DNA from: Desulfocicer vacuolatum DSM 3385
Lineage (GTDB): Bacteria > Desulfobacterota > Desulfobacteria > Desulfobacterales > SURF-7
Direction of reading: 5' to 3'
Assembly: GCA_945870015.1 (NCBI GenBank)
Contig: CAMBQS010000125.1
Coordinates: 1-8,836, forward strand
DNA: 8,836 nucleotides
Below the pieces are notes generated by a model. It was not told the origin of the DNA and did no database searches. It saw only the letters and a program-made list of their open reading frames with translations. Each line of letters starts with the position of its first letter. Within the stretch, counting starts at the first letter, position 1. Position numbers and translations under genes: made by a program. Below, piece after piece: positions 1 to 5,774 of the stretch.

Positions 1-710
1 GTCACCAGAATCTCCAGGAAAAGAATCGGATGAGCCATATAGTTATGATACAAAGGGGTCATGAACCAGGAAGCTGCCAGAAAAACAACCGCAACCACCA
101 GAAGTACCGGCCATATATTCCCGGCGACCCTTGAAGACCGTTCCTGAAATTCACCCTCAGACCGGACGGCAAGCCAGATTGCACCATGTTCCAGGAAAAG
201 AAGCACAAAAAGAACGCCTCCGAGAAGCCCGTATGGATTCAGCAGGGTAAACAGGTTCCCCTGTAAGATTCCCTCTCCGTCAATAGGAATTCCCTGGAAA
301 ATGTTGGCAAATGCCACGCCAAAGAGAAGCGCCGGAACAAAGCTGCCGACAAACAGTGTCGTATCCCAGACTTTCCGCCATTTGGGGTTGTCCACCTTTC
401 CGCGGAACTCAAACGACACACCCCGGATGATCAGCGCAAACAGGATCAGCATCAGTGCCGTATAAAGTGAGGAGAACATGACCGCGTAAACCTGTGGGAA
501 GGCCGCAAACGTCACGCCACCCGCCGTAATCAGCCACACTTCATTGCCATCCCAGAGGGGCCCTACGGAATTCAACATCACCCGTTTGTCCTGTTCTGAT
601 CTGCCCAGAAACGGATAGAGCATGCCAACCCCGAAATCAAATCCGTCCGTCATAAAGAAAACCGCCCATAAAAGGCCCCATAAAAAAAACCATATTGTCT
701 GAAGTTCCAT
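1..710 (-). CDS. cydB: Cytochrome bd ubiquinol oxidase subunit II (CydB), partial at the window edge
   Basis: This is the N-terminal 236 residues of CydB; the gene continues past coordinate 1. With CydA it forms the membrane quinol oxidase that reduces O2 to water without pumping protons. Visible family landmarks are a first membrane helix running into TDGFDFGVGM (21-30), the segment GPLWDGNEVWLI (50-61) with the conserved Trp-Asp and Trp residues, and RGVSFEFR in the third helix region, followed by further hydrophobic helices. The ATG at 708-710 is preceded by AGGGGGATCA, a good ribosome binding site. It lies 67 nt downstream of cydA on the same strand, so the two are almost certainly co-transcribed. 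The gap holds a perfect 14-bp palindrome (separate entry). No frameshift is visible. In an anaerobe the usual role is oxygen scavenging and protection rather than growth on air. Whether a cydX-like small subunit follows cannot be seen. Confidence 0.96.
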   Translation of the reverse strand, partial: MELQTIWFFLWGLLWAVFFMTDGFDFGVGMLYPFLGRSEQDKRVMLNSVGPLWDGNEVWLITAGGVTFAAFPQVYAVMFSSLYTALMLILFALIIRGVSFEFRGKVDNPKWRKVWDTTLFVGSFVPALLFGVAFANIFQGIPIDGEGILQGNLFTLLNPYGLLGGVLFVLLFLEHGAIWLAVRSEGEFQERSSRVAGNIWPVLLVVAVVFLAASWFMTPLYHNYMAHPILFLEILV

Positions 711-746
711 TGATCCCCCTGCAAAATTCGTTTTATCGAGAAATTG

Positions 747-760
747 TTTGTCCGGACAAA
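747..760. repeat. Perfect 14-bp palindrome between cydA and cydB
   Basis: TTTGTCCGGACAAA reads the same on both strands. It sits in the 67-nt spacer, 18 nt after the cydA stop and 37 nt before the cydB start. As RNA it could form a 5-bp stem with a CCGG loop, but no T-run follows, so it does not look like an intrinsic terminator. It could be an operator or an mRNA processing site. Only the symmetry is certain. Confidence 0.55.
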
Positions 761-777
761 AATCAGTAAGATTTCAA

Positions 778-2085
778 TTAAGCAATGCCTTCCGGTCCTT
801 TTCTTGCTTTTTCAACGATCAGATAAAACCCCACTGCGCCTAAAAGTCCATAGATCAGAAAAAAACCGATCAGGGTTGTCAGTACCTGAGCCCCTGCAAT
901 GGGTGATGCTGCCTCACTGGTTTTCATAAGGCCATAGACAATCCAGGGTTGACGGCCAACCTCAGCCAGAACCCACCCGGCCTGAATGGCAATATAGGGC
1001 AAAGGAATCGACCAGAGCATGATTTTCAGGTATAACGGGCTTTCTACCAGGCGATTCCGTTTGAACCACCCTACAATCGTGATCAGGATAAAAAAAGTTC
1101 CCAGAAACACCATGATTCGGAAGGAAAGGAAAGTGAGCAGAACCGGCGGTCTTTCATCTTTTGGAAAATCCCGGAGACCCCTGACCTCTGCATTAAAATC
1201 ATGGTATCCCAGAAAACTCAATATCCCCGGTATGGAACCGATCTCAATACTGTTTCTTTCATTCTCTTCATCCGGAAAGGCAATCAGATGAAGTGGCGCC
1301 CTTCGTGCTGTTTCCCAGTGAGACTCCATAGCTGCGAGCTTGACCGGCTGAACTTCTGAAACATGAACCCCGTGAACATCTCCTTCAACTGCAACAAAAA
1401 TCGAAAAGAAAATCCCGAGGACAAGTCCAATACGAAACGACCTTGTAAAAAAATCAATATGCTGTTTCTTTAGAAGATGATAGGCGCTGACTCCCATGAC
1501 AAAAAAAGCACTCAGCAGGATACTGGCACCTACGGTATGGAAGAATTCAAGGATGGCAAATTTATTGGTCACAACCGCCATGAAATCCGTCAATTCCGCA
1601 CGGCCATTTCGTATGGTATATCCGACTGGATGCTGCATCCATCCATTGGCAAACAGAATCCAGATGGCGGAAAGATTTCCGGCTGCAGCCACCAGCCACA
1701 TGACAGTTGCATGGGCTTTGGCTGATATTTTCTTCCAGCCGAAAATCCATACGCCAATGAGTGTGGATTCCAGAAAAAAGGCTACGGATGCTTCGATGGC
1801 CAGCAAGGAACCGAAAATATCACCGACAAAGGCTGAATACCGGGACCAGTTGGTTCCGAACTGAAATTCCAGCGTAATTCCCGTGACAACGCCCAATGCA
1901 AAATTTACTAAAAAAATCTTGCCCCAGAACTTTGTCATTTTCAGATAGGTCTCATCGCCGGTTTTTACATATTTCGTTTCCATATAGGCGACGATGATAG
2001 ACAGCCCGAGTGTCAGAGGTACAAAAAGGAAGTGAAACATTGTTGCAGCAGCAAATTGCAGCCTTGACAGGAACACGACATCCAT
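778..2085 (-). CDS. cydA: Cytochrome bd ubiquinol oxidase subunit I (CydA), short Q-loop type
   Basis: The 435-residue haem-bearing subunit of cytochrome bd oxidase, a polytopic membrane protein. Expected ligands are present: His18 (high-spin haem), His183 (in FFHTVG) and Met325 (in FRIMVF) as the b558 pair, and Glu375 in GWVLAEVGRQPW as the other high-spin haem ligand. Glu98 and Glu106 match the conserved acidic residues of the proton/haem region. The quinol-binding loop starts at GDVHGVHVSEVQPVK (235-249) with Lys249 and Glu254. E. coli CydA is about 520 residues with a long Q-loop; this one is far shorter and belongs to the short-loop group. The start has a strong site, AGAAGGAGATCAAT, directly before the ATG. 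It lies 69 nt downstream of the zinc-ribbon gene and upstream of cydB. No missing key residue was found, so the enzyme should be functional. Confidence 0.97.
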   Translation of the reverse strand: MDVVFLSRLQFAAATMFHFLFVPLTLGLSIIVAYMETKYVKTGDETYLKMTKFWGKIFLVNFALGVVTGITLEFQFGTNWSRYSAFVGDIFGSLLAIEASVAFFLESTLIGVWIFGWKKISAKAHATVMWLVAAAGNLSAIWILFANGWMQHPVGYTIRNGRAELTDFMAVVTNKFAILEFFHTVGASILLSAFFVMGVSAYHLLKKQHIDFFTRSFRIGLVLGIFFSIFVAVEGDVHGVHVSEVQPVKLAAMESHWETARRAPLHLIAFPDEENERNSIEIGSIPGILSFLGYHDFNAEVRGLRDFPKDERPPVLLTFLSFRIMVFLGTFFILITIVGWFKRNRLVESPLYLKIMLWSIPLPYIAIQAGWVLAEVGRQPWIVYGLMKTSEAASPIAGAQVLTTLIGFFLIYGLLGAVGFYLIVEKARKGPEGIA

Positions 2086-2154
2086 ATTGATCTCCTTCTT
2101 AAATTTTAAAACTCATTCGGATTACAGCCCGTTCAGATACCATTGAAGATCTTT

Positions 2155-2340
2155 TCAGACGCGGCCATCAATTTTGCATTGGCCGGGATCGATCTCCCTG
2201 CCGCAGCCGCTGCATTTTTTCAGGCGGTCAAGTTCATCGGAAAACACCTCAACCTTTGTACCGCAGTCAGGACATTTACAAACAACTGTTTTCAAACTCT
2301 TATTCTGCTCGAATCCCGGACAATGTGTTTTATCAGTCAT
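2155..2340 (-). CDS. Small zinc-ribbon protein of unknown function
   Basis: A 61-residue soluble protein. Its centre is a zinc ribbon made from C-x2-C at Cys23/Cys26 (KCPDCG) and Cys43/Cys46 (KCSGCG), a geometry that commonly binds one Zn or Fe. Three more cysteines lie outside (Cys7, Cys21, Cys55), giving seven in all, so redox or metal-sensing chemistry is conceivable. The ATG is preceded by AAGGAGT at good spacing, and the gene stands in line between the DUF2892 gene (166 nt upstream) and cydA (69 nt downstream), so it is probably expressed with the oxidase. No catalytic motif is visible. A role in oxidase assembly or regulation is only suggested by position. It could also be a rubredoxin-like or DNA-binding ribbon. 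Confidence 0.75.
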   Translation of the reverse strand: MTDKTHCPGFEQNKSLKTVVCKCPDCGTKVEVFSDELDRLKKCSGCGREIDPGQCKIDGRV

Positions 2341-2506
2341 GGTTCTTACTCCTTATTCTATGATGGTTATTTTTTGTAATTCGACTTGCCCCTTTTTTCT
2401 ATTGATCTGCATGTTTCGTTTTTCTGAAACAGAAGTGTATCATCGAACACCTGTTTTCAATAACGCAAATTCAAAACAGTGAAACAAATCAGCCTGCACG
2501 TATTAT

Positions 2507-2710
2507 TTACCGGAAAGCCTGTCCAGGTTGAATCCCCAAAAGCTTGAGAATTTTTGCCAGGGGGCAGAATCCGGTAAAAGAGGATTGCAGTAAATTGGCT
2601 CCGACAAATGCTGTAAACCAAAGCCAGTACATGCTATGAAGCTGGGAAAAAAGCAGACTGATTAATATCATACTTCCTGCAAAGGCTAAAACAATTCGAT
2701 CAATTGTCAT
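2507..2710 (-). CDS. YgaP-like DUF2892 small membrane protein
   Basis: A 67-residue integral membrane protein with two hydrophobic segments, roughly residues 7-21 and 27-42, then the conserved end FTGFCPLAKILKLLGI (46-61). This matches the transmembrane domain of E. coli YgaP (DUF2892) without the rhodanese domain that YgaP carries at its N-terminus. The Cys in GFCP is the family's hallmark residue. The start is well placed behind a GGGAGGGGGAGCC purine tract. It is the first gene of the minus-strand group that ends in cydAB. Stand-alone DUF2892 proteins are common in bacteria handling sulfur compounds, but their function is not established. Sulfide or persulfide handling near the oxidase is a guess from context. 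Confidence 0.85.
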   Translation of the reverse strand: MTIDRIVLAFAGSMILISLLFSQLHSMYWLWFTAFVGANLLQSSFTGFCPLAKILKLLGIQPGQAFR

Positions 2711-2794
2711 GGCTCCCCCTCCCTGTATTTCTTTTTTTTATTTTCAATGGCATTTTAACCAGCACCATTTTCGATACCATGTAAGATGAACCAT

Positions 2795-2810
2795 ATCAAA
2801 AAACATGCCA
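2795..2810 (-). promoter_or_regulatory. Candidate sigma-54-like promoter or operator for the cyd operon
   Basis: The minus strand reads TGGCATGTTTTTTGAT, 84 nt before the DUF2892 start codon. It follows the sigma-54 layout TGGCAC-N5-TTGCW except that the -12 TTGC is TTGA. A near copy, TGGCATGCATTTTGAA, lies 76 nt upstream of rubrerythrin, the other operon of the window devoted to oxygen defence. Because the -12 C is normally well conserved, the motif may instead bind a shared regulator. Confidence 0.4.
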
Positions 2811-2852
2811 TGATCTGACCAGCCCCCGAAAGAGGGTATCATTCATTTCACA

Positions 2853-2868
2853 CGGCATGAACAATGCT
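2853..2868 (+). promoter_or_regulatory. Candidate sigma-54-type promoter facing the rlmI-like gene
   Basis: CGGCATGAACAATGCT has the GG-N10-GC spacing of -24/-12 promoters and fits TGGCAYR-N4-TTGCW at 14 of 16 positions; the mismatches are the first T and the first T of TTGC. It lies about 195 nt upstream of the methyltransferase start and just upstream of a sigma-70-like promoter. Only one of the two may be real. Confidence 0.25.
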
Positions 2869-2885
2869 GTAAAAAAACAATGTTG

Positions 2886-2914
2886 TTGACACAAAAAAAT
2901 CTTTCACTTATGTT
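2886..2914 (+). promoter_or_regulatory. Sigma-70-type promoter for the rlmI-like gene
   Basis: A perfect -35 box TTGACA (2886-2891), a 17-nt A/T-rich spacer and a -10 box TATGTT (2909-2914). Transcription would begin near 2921, leaving a leader of about 140 nt before the ATG at 3064. The small palindrome AACAATGTTGTT overlaps the -35 box and could be an operator. Confidence 0.5.
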
Positions 2915-3063
2915 TTAAAATCAAATAAAAAACAAAGTCATATCCCTTTCACCGGTGTTCGATTCGGTACCGTGATAGACTTTTGAAATATTCTTGATCA
3001 TTAACCTGACTCATTCATGATTGAACCATGTGTTGAGTTACATTCCCTGCTGGAATTACTTAT

Positions 3064-4278
3064 ATGTCGAAAGGCTCCAAAAAAAACCTGCCCCGCCACC
3101 GGCCGGGAAATACAAAAGATGCGGTTCTGAGTGCAAAAGGCACGGCAAGGGCACAGAACGGCCATTTATGGATCTATCGAAGTGACCTGACCGGCAAACC
3201 GGATGTTGACAGCGGATCCGTCGTCCGCGTACTGGATTATCGGGGCCGGTTTCTTGCAATGGCCCATTATCATGAAGAATCTGAAATCTCTCTACGGATA
3301 TTATCTCAAAAAGAAGATGCAATCAATCGAAATTTTTGGCGAAGCCGATTGGAATCCGCCACTCGATGGCGCAGACAGATCACGAACAATACAAATGCAT
3401 TTCGACTGGTTCATTCCGAGGGTGACCTGCTTCCGGGACTCATCATCGACCGGTATGCAGATTGTTTTTCCATCCAGACCCTTACGCGTGGAATGGATCT
3501 GTTAAAGCCGATGTGGGTCGAACTGCTCAATGAAGCGTTTCAACCGCGCCTGATCGTTGAACGAAACGATGCCAGGGTTCGCCTGCTTGAACACCTCCCG
3601 ATGACCGCGGGCCTGCTCCATGGCAACCCGGATGATCTGGGCGAAATCCTCATCGAGGAAAATGGAATCCGCTTTGCCGTTGATCTTATCCAGGGTCAAA
3701 AAACAGGAGCATTTCTGGATCAACGCGAAAACCGGGCTGCGGCCATGCGCTATGCCCATGGACGCGGACTGGACTGTTTCAGCTTTAACGGCTCTTTTGC
3801 TCTTCACCTTGCAAAAATTTGTGAAACCGTGACTGCAATCGATATTTCCGCACCTGCCCTGGACCGGGCCCGCCGGAATGCAGCTTTGAATGAAATGGAG
3901 AATGTTGAATTCCTGGAAGGCAATGTCTTTGACAAACTAAACGATTTTGAAGATGCCGGCGAACGCTTTGATACAATTGTATTGGACCCGCCTGCCTTTG
4001 CCAAAAACCGGGCAGCGATCGAACCGGCCATACGCGGATACAAGGAAATCAATCTGCGTGCCATGAAAATTTTAAACCCGGGCGGGATACTCCTCACCTG
4101 TTCCTGTTCCTATCATGTGGGAGAAGCACAATTTCTGGAGATATTGAAAGAAGCTGCAAAGGATGCGGGACGGTCGGTACAGGTCATTGAAAAACGGATG
4201 CAGGGACGCGACCACCCGGTTTTGATCTCTGTTCCGGAAACGTATTACCTGAAGTGTATTGTATTGCGAGTTCTGTAA
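3064..4278 (+). CDS. rlmI: RlmI-like 23S rRNA (cytosine-C5) methyltransferase, class I SAM-dependent
   Basis: A 404-residue cytoplasmic protein with the RlmI domain order. A basic N-terminal tail (1-18) precedes a PUA-type RNA-binding domain (about 20-82, with GHLWIYRSDL), an RRM-like linker domain (about 110-205), and a Rossmann methyltransferase domain (about 206-404). Motifs seen are QKTGAFLDQRENR (212-224), the SAM loop LDCFSFNGSFALHLA (236-250), acidic AIDIS (258-262), the catalytic DPPAF (308-312) and TCSCS (345-349), whose cysteine serves C5 methylation in this family. E. coli RlmI modifies C1962 of 23S rRNA, so the same target is likely but not shown. The length matches the family (about 396-400). 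The ribosome binding site is weak (GGAA about 9 nt upstream), so expression may be modest. The gene is divergent from the cyd operon and precedes a ferritin-like gene by 117 nt; no functional link to oxygen defence is evident. Confidence 0.9.
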   Translation: MSKGSKKNLPRHRPGNTKDAVLSAKGTARAQNGHLWIYRSDLTGKPDVDSGSVVRVLDYRGRFLAMAHYHEESEISLRILSQKEDAINRNFWRSRLESATRWRRQITNNTNAFRLVHSEGDLLPGLIIDRYADCFSIQTLTRGMDLLKPMWVELLNEAFQPRLIVERNDARVRLLEHLPMTAGLLHGNPDDLGEILIEENGIRFAVDLIQGQKTGAFLDQRENRAAAMRYAHGRGLDCFSFNGSFALHLAKICETVTAIDISAPALDRARRNAALNEMENVEFLEGNVFDKLNDFEDAGERFDTIVLDPPAFAKNRAAIEPAIRGYKEINLRAMKILNPGGILLTCSCSYHVGEAQFLEILKEAAKDAGRSVQVIEKRMQGRDHPVLISVPETYYLKCIVLRVL

Positions 4279-4304
4279 TCCTTTTGATTGACACAATGAA
4301 TAAG

Positions 4305-4323
4305 ATATGATCCATATATGATC
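4305..4323 (+). promoter_or_regulatory. Direct repeat ATATGATC x2 upstream of the ferritin-like gene
   Basis: ATATGATC occurs at 4305-4312 and again at 4316-4323, 11 bp apart, about one helical turn, so two protein subunits could bind the same DNA face. The outer GATAT (4304) and ATATC (4326) form an inverted pair around it. A TTGACA lies just upstream at 4288-4293, but no clear -10 box sits at the right distance (17 nt away is TCCATA). It is a candidate operator/promoter for the gene at 4396. Confidence 0.3.
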
Positions 4324-4395
4324 AGATATCTGCTCAGAACTGTATAGACTTCAAATTATCGTACAAATCAGAATAACAAGCATAGGAGAGAGATT

Positions 4396-4857
4396 ATGAA
4401 ATTTGAATCAATGGATGACATATTGGATTTTGCGATTGAAAATGAAAGAGAAGCCGTGGCATTTTACACAGGATTAAGCAAGGAAGAAACCTTTTCAAGT
4501 GCAAAATCGGTTCTGAAAGAATTTGCAGATGAAGAAAAAAAACATGAAAAGCTTCTGATCAATTTCAAGGAAAACAGGGAATCCCTGGATGACTACAAGT
4601 TTAAATGGATACCGGATTTAAAACGAAGCAATTATACTGTTGATATCATTTATGAAAAAGGGATGCCGTTCACAGATACCTTGCGGCTGGCCATGAAGCG
4701 TGAAGAAAAAGCGCTGCAATTATACAACGAGCTGGTTGCAAAAGCAGATGATGAGAGTACAAAAAAAATATTCAAGATGCTTTGCCAGGAAGAGGCCAAA
4801 CATAAAAATATCCTTGAAACCATTTATGATGACCATATGGCTCAACAAGGTGACTAA
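4396..4857 (+). CDS. Ferritin-like diiron protein (rubrerythrin-type domain without rubredoxin)
   Basis: A 153-residue four-helix-bundle protein with two repeated iron-binding half-sites. Glu17 (E-x6-Y ending at Tyr24) pairs with Glu47-x2-His50 (EEKKH), and Glu103 (E-x6-Y ending at Tyr110) pairs with Glu133-x2-His136 (EEAKH). This is the ligand set of rubrerythrin-like ferritin domains (COG1633 type). The rubredoxin domain of classical rubrerythrin is absent, so electrons would have to come from a separate carrier. Likely roles are peroxide reduction or iron handling in the cytoplasm; the sequence does not decide between them. The start is well supported by AGGAGAG six nt upstream. The stop codon overlaps the stop of the oppositely transcribed DVU0298-type gene. 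Codon use is AT-richer than in the preceding methyltransferase gene. Confidence 0.88.
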   Translation: MKFESMDDILDFAIENEREAVAFYTGLSKEETFSSAKSVLKEFADEEKKHEKLLINFKENRESLDDYKFKWIPDLKRSNYTVDIIYEKGMPFTDTLRLAMKREEKALQLYNELVAKADDESTKKIFKMLCQEEAKHKNILETIYDDHMAQQGD

Positions 4858-5525
4858 CTGGAATGATTCCGTGATGCCATGAACGAAACCGTTACCTCAT
4901 TCAGTTGACTGTTCTGATAGAAGGTAACCACAGAGTGATCCTGCCTGTTTTGAATCAGCAGCTTGTTTGTCGGCTCATGATCATAACAGGCACTGATCCA
5001 GGAGGCCAGGCCGCGATGAAATGGATCCGGAGAGGTCATAAACGGAATCAGGTAGTCAATGGATGATTGAACCAGACCGGGTTTTGCATGGGCAAGCTGC
5101 CCGATTCCCCAGAGAACCCCTCTTTGAAGAAGGGGATGTTCAATATAGTTACCATGCGGCATGATATAGGAAAGCAAAAGACGATGGTATTCATCTGCCA
5201 TCTCTTTGCTCTGAGCCATGATTTCCCCCATGGCCTCAGGTGATCCCCATCCAATGCCCCCGGATTCATCATTCAGATTCCAGATCAGTCGGCGCATGAC
5301 CACACGCGCGGGTTCTTTCTGATATTGGATCGCCATCATGGAAACCACACGACCCATGGCAGTTACGGCACGCCATTTTATCCGTTCATTGCCGGCGTAA
5401 AAAAAAGAGAACAGCGGATTGACTACCTGCACGGACGGAAGGTTGATGATCTCCTCTAAAGCCGCAGGAAAATCATCTCTTTCCAGCAGCTCACGAACCT
5501 GTATTTTCAGTTTTCGAAACCGCAT
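4854..5525 (-). CDS. HEAT-like conserved protein resembling the DVU0298 family
   Basis: A soluble, mostly helical protein of 223 residues with no signal peptide or membrane helix. Two sequence blocks stand out: LIWNLNDESGGIGWGSPEAM (80-99) and LQRGVLWGIGQLA (133-145). They resemble a conserved family of sulfate reducers typified, from memory, by DVU0298 of Desulfovibrio vulgaris and built on HEAT-like repeats. The WRAVTAMGRVV helix (51-61) also looks like a HEAT unit. HEAT proteins usually bind other proteins; the role of this family is unknown. The start is uncertain. ATG at 5523-5525 is chosen, but a TTG directly upstream and a CTG at 5556-5558 are in frame, and no strong ribosome binding site precedes the ATG. 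It is the last gene of the cluster, 58 nt after the ferredoxin, and overlaps the convergent ferritin-like gene by 4 nt at the stops. Confidence 0.78.
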   Translation of the reverse strand: MRFRKLKIQVRELLERDDFPAALEEIINLPSVQVVNPLFSFFYAGNERIKWRAVTAMGRVVSMMAIQYQKEPARVVMRRLIWNLNDESGGIGWGSPEAMGEIMAQSKEMADEYHRLLLSYIMPHGNYIEHPLLQRGVLWGIGQLAHAKPGLVQSSIDYLIPFMTSPDPFHRGLASWISACYDHEPTNKLLIQNRQDHSVVTFYQNSQLNEVTVSFMASRNHSS

Positions 5526-5583
5526 CAAATCAATAAGCGCACGGAGGCTGATGATCAGTCATGACCTTTTTCCTACGGCAAGA

Positions 5584-5772
5584 TTACTCTTCCCATGAGA
5601 TGCACTTTGCCGGACAATTCCGAAGAGCCTCGTCCACACACGCTTCCGGATAGGTTTCAAGGTCGGAAATCGCCACATACCCCAGATCATTCAAGGTAAA
5701 TACCTGGGGGCAGACTTCCACACAGATTTCGCATAGAACACAATCCCCCATTTCAACTGCGGGTTTTTTCAT
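5584..5772 (-). CDS. Monocluster 4Fe-4S (or 3Fe-4S) ferredoxin
   Basis: A 62-residue acidic electron carrier. Cys11, Cys14 and Cys17 (C-x2-C-x2-C) plus Cys53 (followed by Pro) would bind one cluster. Cys21 and Cys45 match in spacing the cysteines that form a disulfide in Desulfovibrio gigas ferredoxin II (ligands 8, 11, 14, 50; disulfide 18-42), so a single cluster rather than two is expected. Cys57 is an additional cysteine. ATG at 5770-5772 is chosen because GGGAAAG lies 8 nt upstream; an in-frame TTG at 5776-5778 is too close to that site. The preceding fusion gene stops 2 nt before this ATG, so translation is probably coupled. That makes the flavoprotein-ArsC fusion its most likely redox partner, by inference. 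It acts in the cytoplasm. Confidence 0.93.
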   Translation of the reverse strand: MKKPAVEMGDCVLCEICVEVCPQVFTLNDLGYVAISDLETYPEACVDEALRNCPAKCISWEE

Positions 5773-5774
5773 CT

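Larger units (their letters stand above)
2711..3063. other. Divergent intergenic regulatory region between the cyd operon and the rlmI-like gene
   Basis: These 353 bp hold no convincing ORF. They contain promoter-like sequences on both strands (separate entries) and several palindromes: CACCGGTG (2950-2957), CGGTACCG (2965-2972) and AACAATGTTGTT (2876-2887, 5-bp arms) overlapping the plus-strand -35 box. A-rich runs are frequent. ACAATG is repeated at 2861 and 2877. Both flanking genes read outward, so this is the control region for both transcripts. Confidence 0.6.

Noticed and set aside
1477..1864. Plus-strand ORFs inside cydA
   Set aside because: They are shadows of the cydA reading frame, with no domain and no promoter or ribosome site of their own.
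2143..2482. Plus-strand ORFs opposite the zinc-ribbon gene
   Set aside because: The minus frame has paired CxxC motifs and a strong ribosome site; the plus frames show neither.
4891..4928. GTTACCT/AGGTAAC inverted repeat as a terminator for the ferritin-like gene
   Set aside because: The loop is about 24 nt, no T-run follows, and it lies within the coding sequence of the convergent gene.
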